From Nocardioides ochotonae (GTDB lineage Bacteria > Actinomycetota > Actinomycetes > Propionibacteriales > Nocardioidaceae), in assembly GCF_011420305.2 (NCBI RefSeq), contig NZ_CP061769.1, forward strand, positions 3,459,001 through 3,523,000: a DNA stretch of 64,000 nucleotides. The letters are read 5' to 3'. How positions within the stretch are numbered: the first letter of the stretch is position 1; every line of letters starts with the position of its first letter. The translations under genes and the position numbers were made by a program. This document shows positions 7,408-17,559 of this stretch, piece after piece. The notes below the pieces were generated by a model. The model did no database searches. It saw only the letters and a list, made by a program, of their open reading frames with translations, and was not told where the DNA came from.

Positions 7408-9825
7408 TCAGAGCTTCTCGACGGGCGCGTAGCGCAGCAGCAGCCGCTTGACGCCCTCGGAGCCGAAGTCGATCGAGGCGACCGACTTGTCGCCCGCGCC
7501 CTCCACCGCGACCACGCTGCCCATGCCGAAGGAGTCGTGCACCACCCGGTCGCCCGGGGCCAGCGACGGGATCTCGCGCGACCGCTTCGCCTTCGCCGCT
7601 GCGTCCACCCGCAGCGCCGCCGAGGAGAAGTTGCGGCGCCCGGCCGCGGTCGGCGAGCCGAGGCGCTGACCGGAGGGACCACCGGAGAGGTCGGGCCGGC
7701 TCCAGCGGGTCTGCGCGGCCTCGGTGCGGCGCCAGTCGACGAGGTCGACCGGCAGCTCGTCGAGGAAGCGCGAGCCGGGGTTGTGCGCCGGTGCGCCCCA
7801 GGCGGAGCGCACGACGGCGCGGGAGAGGTAGAGGCGCTCGCGGGCGCGCGTGATCCCGACGTAGGCCAGGCGCCGCTCCTCCTCGAGCTCGGTCTGGTCG
7901 CCCAGGGCACGGCTGTGCGGGAAGACGCCGTCCTCGAGGCCGGTGAGGAACACGATCGGGAACTCCAGCCCCTTCGCGGTGTGGAGCGTCATCATCGTGA
8001 CCACGCCCTCGTCGCCCTCGGGGATCTGGTCGGTGTCGGCGACCAGCGCCACCCGCTCCAGGAAGTCGGTGAGGCCGGGCACGACGGTGCCGGCGTCCAC
8101 GTCGCTGGGGTCGGCGGAGGGGCCTGCGACCGGGTCGTCGCTGAACTCGCGCGCGACCGCCACCAGCTCGGCGAGGTTCTCCACGCGGGTGGCGTCCTGC
8201 GGGTCGTCGGACTCCTCCAGCTCGGCGAGATAGCCGGAGCGGGCGAGCACGGACTCGAGGACCACGTCGGCCCGCTCCCCCGCCTCGACCATCGACTGGA
8301 GCTCCTCGATCATCGCGACGAACGTGCGGATGCTTGTGAGCGAGCGGGTCGCGAGCCCGGGGGCCTCCTCGGCACGGCGCAGCGCCTCCCAGAAGGTGAT
8401 CCGCTCGCGCTCGGCCAGCGCGACGACGCAGGCCACGGCCCGGTCGCCGATGCCGCGCTTGGGGGTGTTGAGGATGCGGCGCAGCGAGACCTCGTCGGCC
8501 GGGTTGGCGAGCAGCCGGAGGTAGGCCAGCGCGTCACGCACCTCGCGGCGCTCGTAGAAGCGCACGCCGCCGACGACCTTGTAGGGCTGGCCGGTGCGGA
8601 TGAACACCTCCTCCAGCACGCGCGACTGGGCGTTGGTGCGGTAGAACACCGCGACGTCGGAGGCCTTCGCGCCGCCGTCGACGAGCTTGTCGATCTCGCT
8701 GGAGATGAAGCGGGCCTCGTCGTGCTCGTCGTCGGCGACGTAGCCGACGATCCGCTCGCCGTCGCCGGCGTCGGACCACAACCGCTTGGGCTTACGGCCC
8801 TTGTTGTGGGCGATCACGCCGTTCGCGGCGGTGAGGATCGTCTGGGTGGAGCGGTAGTTCTGCTCCAGCAGGATCGAGGTCGCGTTCGGGAAGTCCTGCT
8901 CGAAGTCGAGGATGTTGCGGATGTTGGCACCGCGGAAGGCGTAGATCGACTGGTCGGCGTCGCCGACGACCATCAGCTCGGCGGGCTCGACGGCCGTCGG
9001 GTCGTCGCGGCGGTCGTGCTCGGGGTCGTCGGCGCACAGCTGGTGCACCAGGGCGTACTGCGCGTGGTTGGTGTCCTGGTACTCATCGACCAGCACATGG
9101 CGGAAGCGGCGGCGGTAGGTCTCGCGCACGTCCGGGAACGTCTGGAGGAGGTGGACGGTCAGCATGATCAGGTCGTCGAAGTCGAGCGCGTTGGCCTCGC
9201 GCAGGCGCCGCTGGTAGATCGTGTACGCCGCGGCGTACGTCTCCTCCAGCTTGTTGGCCGCCTCCTGGGTGGCGGCCTCGGGGTCGCGCAGCTCGTTCTT
9301 GTGGTTGGAGACCCAGTTGAGCATCGGGCCGGCCTGGTAGCGCTTCGGGTCGAGATCGAGGTCCTTGATGATCATCGTCATCAGCCGCTTGGAGTCGGCG
9401 GCGTCGTAGATCGAGAACGAGGACTTGTAGCCCAGCCGGTCGATCTCCTTGCGCAGGATCCGCACGCACGCGGAGTGGAAGGTCGAGACCCACATGATCC
9501 GGGCGCGCTTGCCGACCAGCTCCTCGACGCGCTCCTTCATCTCGGCCGCGGCCTTGTTGGTGAAGGTGATCGCCAGGATCGAGCCGGGGTGGGCGCCGCG
9601 CTCGGAGATCAGCCACGCGATGCGCCGGGTCAGCACCCGGGTCTTGCCCGAGCCCGCGCCGGCCACCACCAGCAGGGGCGCGCCCTCGTGGACCACCGCG
9701 GCGCGCTGGGGCTCGTTGAGCCCGTCCAGCAGCTGCTCGCGGGTAGGACCGCGCCGCTGGCGGGCCGTGTCGTCGGGACGCACCTCGAGGAGGTGCTCGA
9801 AACCGGGAAGGGAGGGGGTGCTCAT
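7408..9825 (-). CDS. pcrA: ATP-dependent DNA helicase PcrA/UvrD (SF1A)
   Basis: Encodes 805 aa. Superfamily 1 motifs appear in order: Q motif NEPQRAAV, Walker A AGAGSGKT, Ia TFTNKAA, II DEYQDTN, III GDADQSIYAFRGA, IV (FLEQNYRST form: LLEQNYRSTQTI), V TLHTAKGLEFP and VI YVGITRARERLYL. The C-terminal 50 residues (GDRVVHDSFGMGSVV) form the Tudor-like RNA-polymerase-binding tail of PcrA. It unwinds DNA 3'-5' in nucleotide excision repair and in clearing stalled polymerase. I prefer the ATG at 9825 (MSTPSLPGFEHLL). An upstream GTG at 9852 would add nine residues without a clear ribosome site. Confidence 0.95.
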   Translation of the reverse strand: MSTPSLPGFEHLLEVRPDDTARQRRGPTREQLLDGLNEPQRAAVVHEGAPLLVVAGAGSGKTRVLTRRIAWLISERGAHPGSILAITFTNKAAAEMKERVEELVGKRARIMWVSTFHSACVRILRKEIDRLGYKSSFSIYDAADSKRLMTMIIKDLDLDPKRYQAGPMLNWVSNHKNELRDPEAATQEAANKLEETYAAAYTIYQRRLREANALDFDDLIMLTVHLLQTFPDVRETYRRRFRHVLVDEYQDTNHAQYALVHQLCADDPEHDRRDDPTAVEPAELMVVGDADQSIYAFRGANIRNILDFEQDFPNATSILLEQNYRSTQTILTAANGVIAHNKGRKPKRLWSDAGDGERIVGYVADDEHDEARFISSEIDKLVDGGAKASDVAVFYRTNAQSRVLEEVFIRTGQPYKVVGGVRFYERREVRDALAYLRLLANPADEVSLRRILNTPKRGIGDRAVACVVALAERERITFWEALRRAEEAPGLATRSLTSIRTFVAMIEELQSMVEAGERADVVLESVLARSGYLAELEESDDPQDATRVENLAELVAVAREFSDDPVAGPSADPSDVDAGTVVPGLTDFLERVALVADTDQIPEGDEGVVTMMTLHTAKGLEFPIVFLTGLEDGVFPHSRALGDQTELEEERRLAYVGITRARERLYLSRAVVRSAWGAPAHNPGSRFLDELPVDLVDWRRTEAAQTRWSRPDLSGGPSGQRLGSPTAAGRRNFSSAALRVDAAAKAKRSREIPSLAPGDRVVHDSFGMGSVVAVEGAGDKSVASIDFGSEGVKRLLLRYAPVEKL

Positions 9826-9895
9826 GCTGTCGACCAGCCTACGTGCGACCACCCCCGGAGCGAGGGGCGGCGCGGCTGCGAGGCCGCCGGCGCGC

Positions 9896-10360
9896 TCAGC
9901 CGCGCTTGCGCCGCGGGGTCGGCCGAACGACGAGGACCGGGCAGGGCGCGGAGTGCTGCACGCGCTGGGCGGTGCTGCCGATCAGCACGGTGTCGCTGAG
10001 CCCCCGCCCGCCGGCGGCGACCACCACCAGCCCCGCCTCGAGCGAGCGGGCGGCCTTGATCAGCTCGTTGGCCGGTGAGCCGCTGCGGATGCGCCGGTGC
10101 ACCCGCGGGCCCCAGCCGTCGAAGACCTCCGCGACCACGCGCAGCGAGCTCTCCGCGGCGGCGCGGAAGCTCGCGCTCTCGAGGCCGACCCGCTCGCGGT
10201 CGTCCGGGGAGAGGTCGTCGGCGAAGGACACCGCCGCGAGCGGGCGGAGCACCGCCACCACCGAGACGTCGGTGACCTTGCTCGCGTCGAGCACGTCGCG
10301 GGCGTAGCGGGCGGCGGCCAGGGACTGCTTGGACCCGTCGGTGGCGACGATGACGTGCAT
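9896..10360 (-). CDS. Universal stress protein (UspA family)
   Basis: Encodes 154 aa, a single Usp domain. It starts MHVIVATDGSKQS and contains the ATP-binding signature GGRG-x8-GSTAQ near the C-terminus, followed by PVLVVRP. Family members bind ATP and are induced in starvation or hypoxia; no specific target is visible. The start is fixed by AGGAGG located inside the last codons of the upstream APC permease gene, 9 bases before the ATG. It begins 4 bases after that gene's stop, so the two are translated from one message. Confidence 0.9.
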   Translation of the reverse strand: MHVIVATDGSKQSLAAARYARDVLDASKVTDVSVVAVLRPLAAVSFADDLSPDDRERVGLESASFRAAAESSLRVVAEVFDGWGPRVHRRIRSGSPANELIKAARSLEAGLVVVAAGGRGLSDTVLIGSTAQRVQHSAPCPVLVVRPTPRRKRG

Positions 10361-10364
10361 GGCT

Positions 10365-11804
10365 CTAGTCCTCCTGCTGCGGGTCACGGGTGACGGGCTC
10401 GCCGAGGGTGGACTCCCCCTGCGCTCGGTCGGCGGGCCGGTCGCGCCGGCCGAAGATCCGCTCCACGACGTACAGCGCGACGCCGATCGCGAGCAGGCCC
10501 GCGCACCACAGCAGCGAGCCCGGGTCGTCGTAGACGACGTAGACGAGCAGCACCGCGTTGCCCAGGACGCCGAGGAGCAGCAGCGCTCGCGGTGCGGTGA
10601 AGGTGTCCTCGCGCTCGTCCTGGCCGCGCAGCTTGAGCGCGGAGACGATGACCAGGCCGTAGATGAAGAGCGTGAAGACGACCGTGACGGTCGCCAGCCG
10701 CGCGATGTCGGCGCCGGAGGCCAGCAGCCCGCACACCACGACGGCGGAGAACAGCAGCGCCACCCACGGGCTGCGCCGGGTGGAGTGGATGCGGCCGAAG
10801 ATGCCGGGGACGACGTCCTCGCGGGCCATGCCGTAGAGGATGCGCGACTGGGTGACCACCGAGACCAGCGTCGTGTTCGTGATCGCGACCATCGCGATGA
10901 TCGCGAACAGGATCGTCATGAACCCGACGGGCACCGGGATGATGCCCTTCTCGATGACCTCCAGCAGTGCCGGGTCGTCGTTGCGGCCGGCCTCCTGGAT
11001 CACCGGGATCTCCACGGTGAGCGCGGTGACCGCCGCCACCAGCACGTAGATGATGCCCGCGGTGAGCATGCCGCCGACCAGCGCGCGCGGGAAGGTGCGG
11101 CCCGGGTCGATGGTCTCCTCGGCGACGTTGGCGGCGTTCTCGAAGCCGGTCATGGCGAAGAACGCCAGCGCGACGCCGGAGATGACGCCGAGCAGGGCGC
11201 TCTTGTCGCCGGTGTCGAACTCGACGAGGGTCGCGAACCGGGCGTCGCCCTGGGCGACGTACCAGACCCCGATGATCATGATGATCACCAGGCCGCTGAC
11301 CTCGACGAGGGTCATCACCATGTTGGCGATCACCGACTCGGTGATGCCGATGAAGTTGACGACGGCCAGGACGATGATGAACGCCACCGTCAGCAGCAGC
11401 GTGGGCGGCAGCTCCCAGACCGTCTGGAAGTACGACGCGAAGCCGTTGGCCAGCGAGCCGGCGGCGGCGTACGTCGCGGAGAGCATGCAGACCGTGATCA
11501 GGAAGGTCAGCATCGGGTTGCGGAACGCCTTGTTGACGTAGAGCGCGGCCCCGGCCGCCTGGGGGTACTTCGTCACCAGCTCGGCGTAGGCCAGGCCGGT
11601 GATCGTGGCGACGGTGATGCCGACCGCGAAGGCGATCCAGAAGGCACCGCCGACGGCGAGGGCGACCGCCCCGATCAGGACGTAGATGCCCGACCCGAGG
11701 ACGTCGCCGAGGACGTAGAAGTACAGCAGCCGGCCGGTGATGCTCCGCTTGAGCTCCGACTCGCCCTCCGGCTGGGTCTGGGGCGCTGAGTCTGCCTGGC
11801 TCAC
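10365..11804 (-). CDS. APC superfamily amino acid permease
   Basis: Encodes 479 aa with about 12 membrane segments. The N-terminal half shows the APC hallmark GDVLGSGIYVLIGAVA in helix 1 (unwound substrate-binding Gly motif) and AMTGFENAANVAEET in helix 6. It is a proton-coupled amino acid or amine transporter of the inner membrane; the substrate is not predictable. The GTG start at 11804 is supported by GAGGAG 7 bases upstream. A longer frame reaching 11882 lacks such support and crosses the terminator hairpin upstream. It is followed directly by the stress protein gene. Upstream lies the bet cluster, separated by the hairpin at 11849-11892. Confidence 0.9.
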   Translation of the reverse strand: MSQADSAPQTQPEGESELKRSITGRLLYFYVLGDVLGSGIYVLIGAVALAVGGAFWIAFAVGITVATITGLAYAELVTKYPQAAGAALYVNKAFRNPMLTFLITVCMLSATYAAAGSLANGFASYFQTVWELPPTLLLTVAFIIVLAVVNFIGITESVIANMVMTLVEVSGLVIIMIIGVWYVAQGDARFATLVEFDTGDKSALLGVISGVALAFFAMTGFENAANVAEETIDPGRTFPRALVGGMLTAGIIYVLVAAVTALTVEIPVIQEAGRNDDPALLEVIEKGIIPVPVGFMTILFAIIAMVAITNTTLVSVVTQSRILYGMAREDVVPGIFGRIHSTRRSPWVALLFSAVVVCGLLASGADIARLATVTVVFTLFIYGLVIVSALKLRGQDEREDTFTAPRALLLLGVLGNAVLLVYVVYDDPGSLLWCAGLLAIGVALYVVERIFGRRDRPADRAQGESTLGEPVTRDPQQED

Positions 11805-11848
11805 GGGCGGGCTCCTCGTCGTGAGGGGGCAGTGACCGCTTGCCAATA

Positions 11849-11892
11849 CCCGAGGGCGGTGACCTCGAAACGACGCGGCCACCGCCCTCGGG
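11849..11892 (-). terminator. Hairpin terminator of the bet operon
   Basis: Perfect 13-base arms, CCCGAGGGCGGTG at 11849-11861 and its complement at 11880-11892, with an 18-base loop. It sits 39 bases past the betT stop and before the APC permease start, so it likely ends the betB-betA-betT message. Confidence 0.65.
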
Positions 11893-11931
11893 CCCGGTGG
11901 GGAGGGCCTCAGCCCCGCCCCGGAGCCGTGA

Positions 11932-13986
11932 TCAGCGCGTGGCGTCGTGCAGGCGCAGGAACTCCAGGTGCTGCTCGTACTGGTCCAGCACGTCGTCGAT
12001 CAGCTGGCTGTGGGTGTAGTCCATGACGTCGTAGCCCTGCCCGCCGTCGTGGAGGTGCACCTCGACGCGGGAGTAGCGCTCGTCCCCGCGCGGCACCCAG
12101 TGTCCATAGCTGGGCAGCGGCACCTCGCGGTGCGCCATCCGGTAGCAGAACGGGCGCTCCTGGCCGACGTCGGCGACCAGCTCGACGCCGGGCTCGCCGT
12201 CGTCGGCGACGACCTCGCGGACCTCGACCTGCACGCCCTGGCCGGCCAGCTCGCGGCCGACCTCGGTGAGCGCCGGCGTGGCGACCCGCTCGAGGAACTC
12301 CAGCGCCCGGGCGCGGTTCGGGAAGGCCATCACCCGGCGCAGCCGGGCCTGCCACGGTGCCCGCTGGGCGCTGCGGCCGGTGAGTGCGCCGTGGGCCACG
12401 CCGGCGAGGGTCTCCTCGCGCAGCGCCTCGACGCGGAGCGCCTTGTAGAGCCCGATCATCACCAGGACCATCACGAATGCGAACGGCAGGCCCATGATCA
12501 CGGTGGCGTTCTGCAGGGCGAAGATGCCGCCGACGCTGAGGATCGAGATCGTCAGCGCGCCGGTCACCACCGCCCAGAAGATCCGCACCCCACGAGCGCC
12601 GTCGGAGCTCACCGAGGGCAGCCGGGAGGACAGGTTCGCCATCACCAGCGCGCCGGAGTCGGCGGAGGTGACGTAGAACAGCAGCCCGACGAAGGTGGCC
12701 AGCGAGGCGACCACCAGGAAGCCGGGGTGCTCGGCGAGCAGCGCGTAGAAGCCGCCCTCCGGGCTGGCGCTGGCGGTCTCGGCGAAGTCGCCGTTGCCGG
12801 ACCGGACCTGGTCGAGGGCGTCGTTGCCGAAGATCGAGATCCACATGACGATGTAGGTGAAGGGGATGATCATCGTGCCGGCCACGAACTCCCGGATCGT
12901 GCGACCGCGCGAGATCCGCGCCAGGAAGAGCCCGACGAAGGACGCCCAGGCGATCCACCAGGCCCAGAAGAACAGCGTCCAGTAGCTCATCCAGCTGCCG
13001 GTGTCCTCGAAGGCGAAGGTCTGCATCGTCATGTCCGGGAACAGCCGGACGAAGTCGCCGACGTTGAGCACCAGCGCGTTGAGCAGGTACGACGTGCGCC
13101 CGGTGATGAGGATCCACAGCGCCAGGCCGATCGCGAGGATCACGTTGAGCTGGGAGAGCCGCTTGATGCCCTTGTCGACGCCGCTCACCGCGGAGATGGT
13201 CGCGATCGTGACCGCCAGCACGCTGAGCCCGATCTGGGTGGCGGTGCCGATCGGGATGTCGAAGAGCTCGTTGAGCCCGACGTTGAGCCCCACCACGCCG
13301 ATGCCCAGCGAGGTGGCCACGCCGAACACGGTGCCGAGCACCGCGGCGACGTCCACCGCGTGCCCGATCGGGCCGTCCACCCGGCGCCCGAAGATCGGGT
13401 GGAGCGCGGAGCGGATCGCCAGCGGCAGGTTCATCCGGTAGGCGAAGTAGGCCAGCGCCATGCCCATCAGGGCGTACATGCCCCAGCCGCTGATGCCGTA
13501 GTGGAACAGCGTCCACACGGTGGCCTCACGAGCGGCCTCGACGCTCTCCCCCTCGCCGCTGGGCGGCGTGAGGTACTGCACCACCGGCTCGTGCACGGCG
13601 AAGAACATCAGGTCGGTGCCGATGCCGGCCGCGAACAGCATCGAGGCCCAGGCGCCGGTGCTGAACTCCGGACGCGAGTGCTCGGGCCCGAGCCGGGTCC
13701 GGCCGTAGCGCGAGGAGCCGAGGTAGACCACGAACACCAGCACGGCGGTGGCCAGCGCGACGTAGTACCAGCCGAACCACTCCGAGATCCAGGCGACCAT
13801 CTCCCCGAGCACGCGCTCGGCGTTCTCCGGGGCCAGCACGCACCACAGCGTGACCGCCAGGGTCCCGAGTGCGGCGCTGAAGAACACCGGTCGGTTGATC
13901 CGGGGCCGCTCGTCGTCGGGCGGTGGCCCGGCCGGGCCGGCGGGGCCGGGCGGCACCGCCGGGCCAGGTTCCACGGTCGTGGTCAT
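11932..13986 (-). CDS. betT: BCCT family choline/betaine transporter (BetT-like)
   Basis: Encodes 684 aa: 12 membrane segments in residues ~30-500 and a ~150-residue cytoplasmic C-terminal domain, as in E. coli BetT (about 677 aa). BCCT hallmarks include GIGTDLMFFAVHEPV, the Gly-rich helix-3 stretch GVATSLGIGVVGLNVG and the tryptophan motif FFWAWWIAWASFVGLFLARISRGR in helix 8. The last part (SYGHWVPRGDERYSRVEVH, GYDVMDYTHSQLIDDVLDQYE) matches the BetT-type regulatory tail. It takes up choline driven by ion gradients. It lies 10 bases after betA, so it is the third gene of a choline-to-betaine operon. No BetI repressor gene is in the window. Confidence 0.92.
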   Translation of the reverse strand: MTTTVEPGPAVPPGPAGPAGPPPDDERPRINRPVFFSAALGTLAVTLWCVLAPENAERVLGEMVAWISEWFGWYYVALATAVLVFVVYLGSSRYGRTRLGPEHSRPEFSTGAWASMLFAAGIGTDLMFFAVHEPVVQYLTPPSGEGESVEAAREATVWTLFHYGISGWGMYALMGMALAYFAYRMNLPLAIRSALHPIFGRRVDGPIGHAVDVAAVLGTVFGVATSLGIGVVGLNVGLNELFDIPIGTATQIGLSVLAVTIATISAVSGVDKGIKRLSQLNVILAIGLALWILITGRTSYLLNALVLNVGDFVRLFPDMTMQTFAFEDTGSWMSYWTLFFWAWWIAWASFVGLFLARISRGRTIREFVAGTMIIPFTYIVMWISIFGNDALDQVRSGNGDFAETASASPEGGFYALLAEHPGFLVVASLATFVGLLFYVTSADSGALVMANLSSRLPSVSSDGARGVRIFWAVVTGALTISILSVGGIFALQNATVIMGLPFAFVMVLVMIGLYKALRVEALREETLAGVAHGALTGRSAQRAPWQARLRRVMAFPNRARALEFLERVATPALTEVGRELAGQGVQVEVREVVADDGEPGVELVADVGQERPFCYRMAHREVPLPSYGHWVPRGDERYSRVEVHLHDGGQGYDVMDYTHSQLIDDVLDQYEQHLEFLRLHDATR

Positions 13987-13996
13987 CTCGTGCTCC

Positions 13997-15712
13997 TCAT
14001 CGTCCCGGGCCGCGGACGGTCCCGGCCGGTGCGTCGTTGCGGGGGTCGCCGGCCGGCCACAGCGGCATCCCGGCGCCGTGGCGGTAGTACGGGACCTCGA
14101 GCGGGTCCAGCGGGGTGTTGCCGGCGATCAGGTCGGCCGCCTTCTCGGCCAGCATCATCACCGGGGCGTAGATGTTGCCGTTGGTGACGTAGGGCATGGC
14201 GGAGGCGTCCACGACACGCAGGCCCTGGACCCCGTGCACGCGCATCGAGGTCGGGTCGAGCACGCTGTTCGGACCGGTGCCCATCGCCGCGGTGCACGAG
14301 GGGTGCAGCGCGGTCTCGGCGTCCTTCGCCACCCAGTCGAGGATCTCCTCGTCGGTCTCCACCTCGGGCCCGGGCGAGATCTCGCCGGCCGAGAAGGGTG
14401 CGAACGCCGGCTGCTCGAGGATCTCGCGCGCCGCCCGGACGATCTCGACCCACTCGCGCCGGTCGTTCTCGGTGGAGAGGTAGTTGAACTGCATCGCGGG
14501 GTGCTCGAAGGGGTCGGTGCTGCGGATCTTCAGCCAGCCCCGCACGTCGGAGTACATCGGCCCGATGTGCACCTGGTAGCCGTGCTCCGCGCCCGGCCGC
14601 GAGCCGTCGTACCGGATCGCGATCGGCAGGAAGTGGAACATCAGGTTGGGGTAGGCGACCTGGTCGTTGCTGCGGATGAAGCCGCCGGCCTCGAAGTGGT
14701 TCGAGGCCCCGACGCCGCGGCGCCCGAAGAGCCACTCCGCCCCGATCCGGGGCTTGTGCCGGTGCTTGAGCCAGGGACCGATCGAGACCGGCTGGCTGGC
14801 GGCGTGCTGCAGGTAGACCTCGAGGTGGTCCTGCAGGTTGGCGCCCACGCCGGGCAGGTCGGCGACCACGTCGATGCCGAGGCTGCCCAGCAGCTCCGGG
14901 TCGCCGATGCCGCTGAGCTGGAGCAGCTGCGGGGTGTTGATCGCGCCGCCGCAGAGGATCACCTCGCCGGCCTCGACGCTGCGCCGTGCGCGGCGGGCGC
15001 GGACGTAGTCGACACCGACGACCCGGTTGCCCTCGGTGCGCAGGCCGGTCACGTGGGCGAGGGTCTGCACGGTGAGGTTGGGCCGCGACATGACCGGGTG
15101 CAGGTAGGCGCGGGCCGCCGAGAGACGCCGGCCGCGGTGCACGTTGCGGTCGAACTTGCCGAAGCCCTCCTGGCGATAGCCGTTGACGTCGTCGGTCAGC
15201 GGGTGGCCGGCCTGCTGGGCGGCCTCGAGGAACGCGCCGAAGAGCGGGGAGGTGGCCGGGCCGCGCTCCAGGACCAGGGGGCCAGAGCCGCCCCGCCAGG
15301 CGTCCGCGCCGGACGTGCAGGTCTCCATCCGCTTGAAGTACGGCAGGCAGTGGGCGTAGTCCCAGGTCTCCATGCCCGGGTCGGCCGCCCAGCGCTCGTA
15401 GTCCAGCGGGTTGCCGCGCTGGAAGATCATCCCGTTGATGCTCGAGGAGCCGCCGAGGACCTTGCCGCGGGCGTGGAAGACCTCCCGGCCGCCCATGTGG
15501 GGCTCCGGCTCGGAGCGGTAGCGCCAGTCGTAGAAGCGGCTGCCGATCGGGAACGGCAGCGCCGCCGGCATGTGGATGAACGGGTCGATGCGGAAGTCGC
15601 TGTGGCCGGCCTCGAGGACCAGCACCGAGGTGCCGGGGTCCGCGGAGAGCCGGTTGGCCAGCACCGAGCCGGCCGAGCCGCCCCCGACGATGACGTAGTC
15701 GTAGCGCTTCAT
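13997..15712 (-). CDS. betA: Choline dehydrogenase (GMC oxidoreductase)
   Basis: Encodes 571 aa. The FAD-binding [13 protein letters not shown] follows the N-terminal [12 protein letters not shown] signature 1 is visible as [18 protein letters not shown] and signature 2 as [16 protein letters not shown]. The C-terminal HPSCTAAMG and the NGNIYAP/EKAADLI region carry the catalytic His pair. BetA oxidises choline to betaine aldehyde, passing electrons to the respiratory chain. The ATG at 15712 overlaps the betB stop (ATGA), so the two are translationally coupled. Identity as choline rather than another alcohol dehydrogenase rests on similarity plus the betB and betT neighbours. Confidence 0.94.
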   Translation of the reverse strand: MKRYDYVIVGGGSAGSVLANRLSADPGTSVLVLEAGHSDFRIDPFIHMPAALPFPIGSRFYDWRYRSEPEPHMGGREVFHARGKVLGGSSSINGMIFQRGNPLDYERWAADPGMETWDYAHCLPYFKRMETCTSGADAWRGGSGPLVLERGPATSPLFGAFLEAAQQAGHPLTDDVNGYRQEGFGKFDRNVHRGRRLSAARAYLHPVMSRPNLTVQTLAHVTGLRTEGNRVVGVDYVRARRARRSVEAGEVILCGGAINTPQLLQLSGIGDPELLGSLGIDVVADLPGVGANLQDHLEVYLQHAASQPVSIGPWLKHRHKPRIGAEWLFGRRGVGASNHFEAGGFIRSNDQVAYPNLMFHFLPIAIRYDGSRPGAEHGYQVHIGPMYSDVRGWLKIRSTDPFEHPAMQFNYLSTENDRREWVEIVRAAREILEQPAFAPFSAGEISPGPEVETDEEILDWVAKDAETALHPSCTAAMGTGPNSVLDPTSMRVHGVQGLRVVDASAMPYVTNGNIYAPVMMLAEKAADLIAGNTPLDPLEVPYYRHGAGMPLWPAGDPRNDAPAGTVRGPGR

Positions 15713-17253
15713 CGGGCCTCCCCCTGCTCGGCGCCGCGCCGGGCGAAGGAGGACGTGCCGGCGAACCACCCCTGCACGGTGGGCCGGGTGTGGTGCCAGA
15801 TGTGCTTGGTCTCGCGGTACTCCGCCAGCCCGGCGAGGCCGAGCTCGCGGCCGATGCCGCTCTGCTTGTAGCCGCCCCACTCGGCGGCGGCGACGTAGGG
15901 GTGGTAGTCGTTGATCCACACCGTGCCGTGGCGCAGCCGGGCGGCGACCCGCTCCGCGCGCCCCGCCTCCCTGGTCCACACCGCGCCGGCGAGGCCGTAG
16001 ATGGTGTCGTTGGCCAGCGCCACCGCCGCGTCCTCGGCGGCGTTGCGGTCGGCGCCGCTGAAGGTCTCGACGGTCAGCACCGGACCGAAGGACTCCTCCT
16101 GCACGCACCGCATGGAGGTGGTGCAGCCGTCGAGCACGGTCGGCGGGTAGTAGTGGCCCTCGGCGTGCAGGTGCGGGTGGGCGTCCCGGTCGGGGCGGGC
16201 GCCGCCGACCCGGAGCACGGCGCCCTCGGCGACCCCGGCGGCGACGTACGCCTCCACCTTGGCGAGGTGGTCGGCGCTGATCAGCGGGCCGGTCTCGGCG
16301 TCGGGGTCGAACGGGCCGCCGAGGCGGATCTCGCCCGCGCGGCGCACCAGCTCGTCGACGAACTCGTCGTGGATGCTCTCCTCGACGATGAGGCGGGCGC
16401 CGGCCGAGCAGACCTGGCCGGAGTCGAGGAAGACCGCCGCGAGGGCGAGGTCGAGCGCCGCGTCGAGGTCGGCGTCGGCGAAGACGATGTTGGGGTTCTT
16501 GCCGCCGAGCTCCAGCGCGACCCGCTTCACGGTCGGCGCCGCGGCCGCCATGATCCGGCGACCGGTCTCCAGGCCGCCGGTGAAGGAGACCAGGTCGACC
16601 TCGGGAGCCGACGTGAGCGGCGCGCCGACCTCGGCACCCGCGCCGAGCACCAGGTTGGCCACGCCGGCGGGCAGCCCGGCGTCGGTGAGCGCCTGCATCA
16701 GCCAGATCGCCGTGGACGGCGTCAGCTCGCTGGGCTTGAGCACGAAGGTGTTGCCGGCGGCCAGCGCGGGCGCGACCTTCCAGGAGGTCTGCAGCAGCGG
16801 GTAGTTCCACGGGGTGATCAGCGCGCAGACGCCGACCGGGTCGTGGACGACCCGGCTGACGACGTCCGGCACGCCGGCGTCGACGACGCGACCGGACTCG
16901 GCGCCGGCCAGGCCGGCGTAGTGGCGGAAGACCGAGACGACGTCGTCGACGTCCATGCGGGACTCGACCAGCCGCTTGCCGGTGTCGAGCGACTCGGCGC
17001 GGGCGACGTCCTCCTTGTCGGCCTCGAGGCGGTCGGCGACACGGTGCAGCAGGGCGGCCCGCTCCGGGGCCGGGGTGGTGGGCCAGGGGCCGGTGTCGAA
17101 CGCACGACGCGCGGCGCGGACGGCGTCCAGCGCGTCCTGCTCACCCGCCTCGCTGACCGTGCGTACCGCCGATCCGTCCGCCGGGCAGCGGATCTCGCGG
17201 TGCTTCTCGTCGGCGCCTTCGCGCCAGTGACCATCGATGTAGAGGTGGGGCAT
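15709..17253 (-). CDS. betB: Betaine-aldehyde dehydrogenase (NAD-dependent ALDH)
   Basis: Encodes 514 aa, a full-length [14 protein letters not shown], the catalytic base LELGGKNPN (E248) and the nucleophile SGQVCSAG (C282) are intact, with EESFGPV near the C-terminus. It oxidises betaine aldehyde to glycine betaine, the second step of osmoprotectant synthesis. The ATG at 17253 gives the typical start [13 protein letters not shown] and has GAAGGA just upstream. A longer open frame to 17526 runs into an intergenic repeat and is unlikely. It is the first gene of the betB-betA-betT operon. Confidence 0.94.
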   Translation of the reverse strand: MPHLYIDGHWREGADEKHREIRCPADGSAVRTVSEAGEQDALDAVRAARRAFDTGPWPTTPAPERAALLHRVADRLEADKEDVARAESLDTGKRLVESRMDVDDVVSVFRHYAGLAGAESGRVVDAGVPDVVSRVVHDPVGVCALITPWNYPLLQTSWKVAPALAAGNTFVLKPSELTPSTAIWLMQALTDAGLPAGVANLVLGAGAEVGAPLTSAPEVDLVSFTGGLETGRRIMAAAAPTVKRVALELGGKNPNIVFADADLDAALDLALAAVFLDSGQVCSAGARLIVEESIHDEFVDELVRRAGEIRLGGPFDPDAETGPLISADHLAKVEAYVAAGVAEGAVLRVGGARPDRDAHPHLHAEGHYYPPTVLDGCTTSMRCVQEESFGPVLTVETFSGADRNAAEDAAVALANDTIYGLAGAVWTREAGRAERVAARLRHGTVWINDYHPYVAAAEWGGYKQSGIGRELGLAGLAEYRETKHIWHHTRPTVQGWFAGTSSFARRGAEQGEAR

Positions 17254-17559
17254 GCTTCCTTCGGGGTTGTGAATCGGACGCTGGCCGAGGCCGACCCAAG
17301 GCCCGAGCCCTCGAGACAGCACCCATTCCCATACCCAGCGAAGGCGCCGAACGATCACTGAGGCCGCGCGATGCGACTCACACCTTAGGGTGACCCGCGC
17401 CCTTGCCCTCCCCATCCCGTCCACTCCGCGAGTCGGCCCTTGTGGTTGCCCGAGTCGGCGCTTGCGGCTGCCCGAGTGACCCGGAGTCTCGACTCGACCG
17501 GTCGAATGTCTCGATTCGACCGTCATGAGTCTCGATTCAACGAGGAGGCCGGGGTGGGG
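17254..17559. other. Intergenic region upstream of betB
   Basis: About 300 bases. The betB-proximal part has a possible minus-strand -10, TAAGGT (complement of 17382-17387), inside the partly symmetric CACCTTAGGGTG, which could be an operator. No clear -35 precedes it. The distal part, 17429-17545, is the repeat element listed separately. I see no gene here. Confidence 0.4.
17429..17545. repeat. Intergenic repeat element, copy A (22-bp periodic)
   Basis: Two 22-base units starting CGAGTCGGC (17429-17450 and 17451-17472) and a fragment at 17473 are followed by three units starting GTCTCGA (17486-17507, 17508-17528, 17529-17545). The same order of two unit types recurs at 63284-63396. Both copies lie just past the stop of a minus-strand gene and before the next minus-strand gene. 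The element contains the self-complementary TCGACCGGTCGA. It does not look coding. Confidence 0.75.

Noticed and set aside
15713..16810. An N-terminal extension of betA fused in frame to upstream sequence
   Set aside because: The extension is a shadow of betB. The FAD motif begins four residues after the ATG at 15712.
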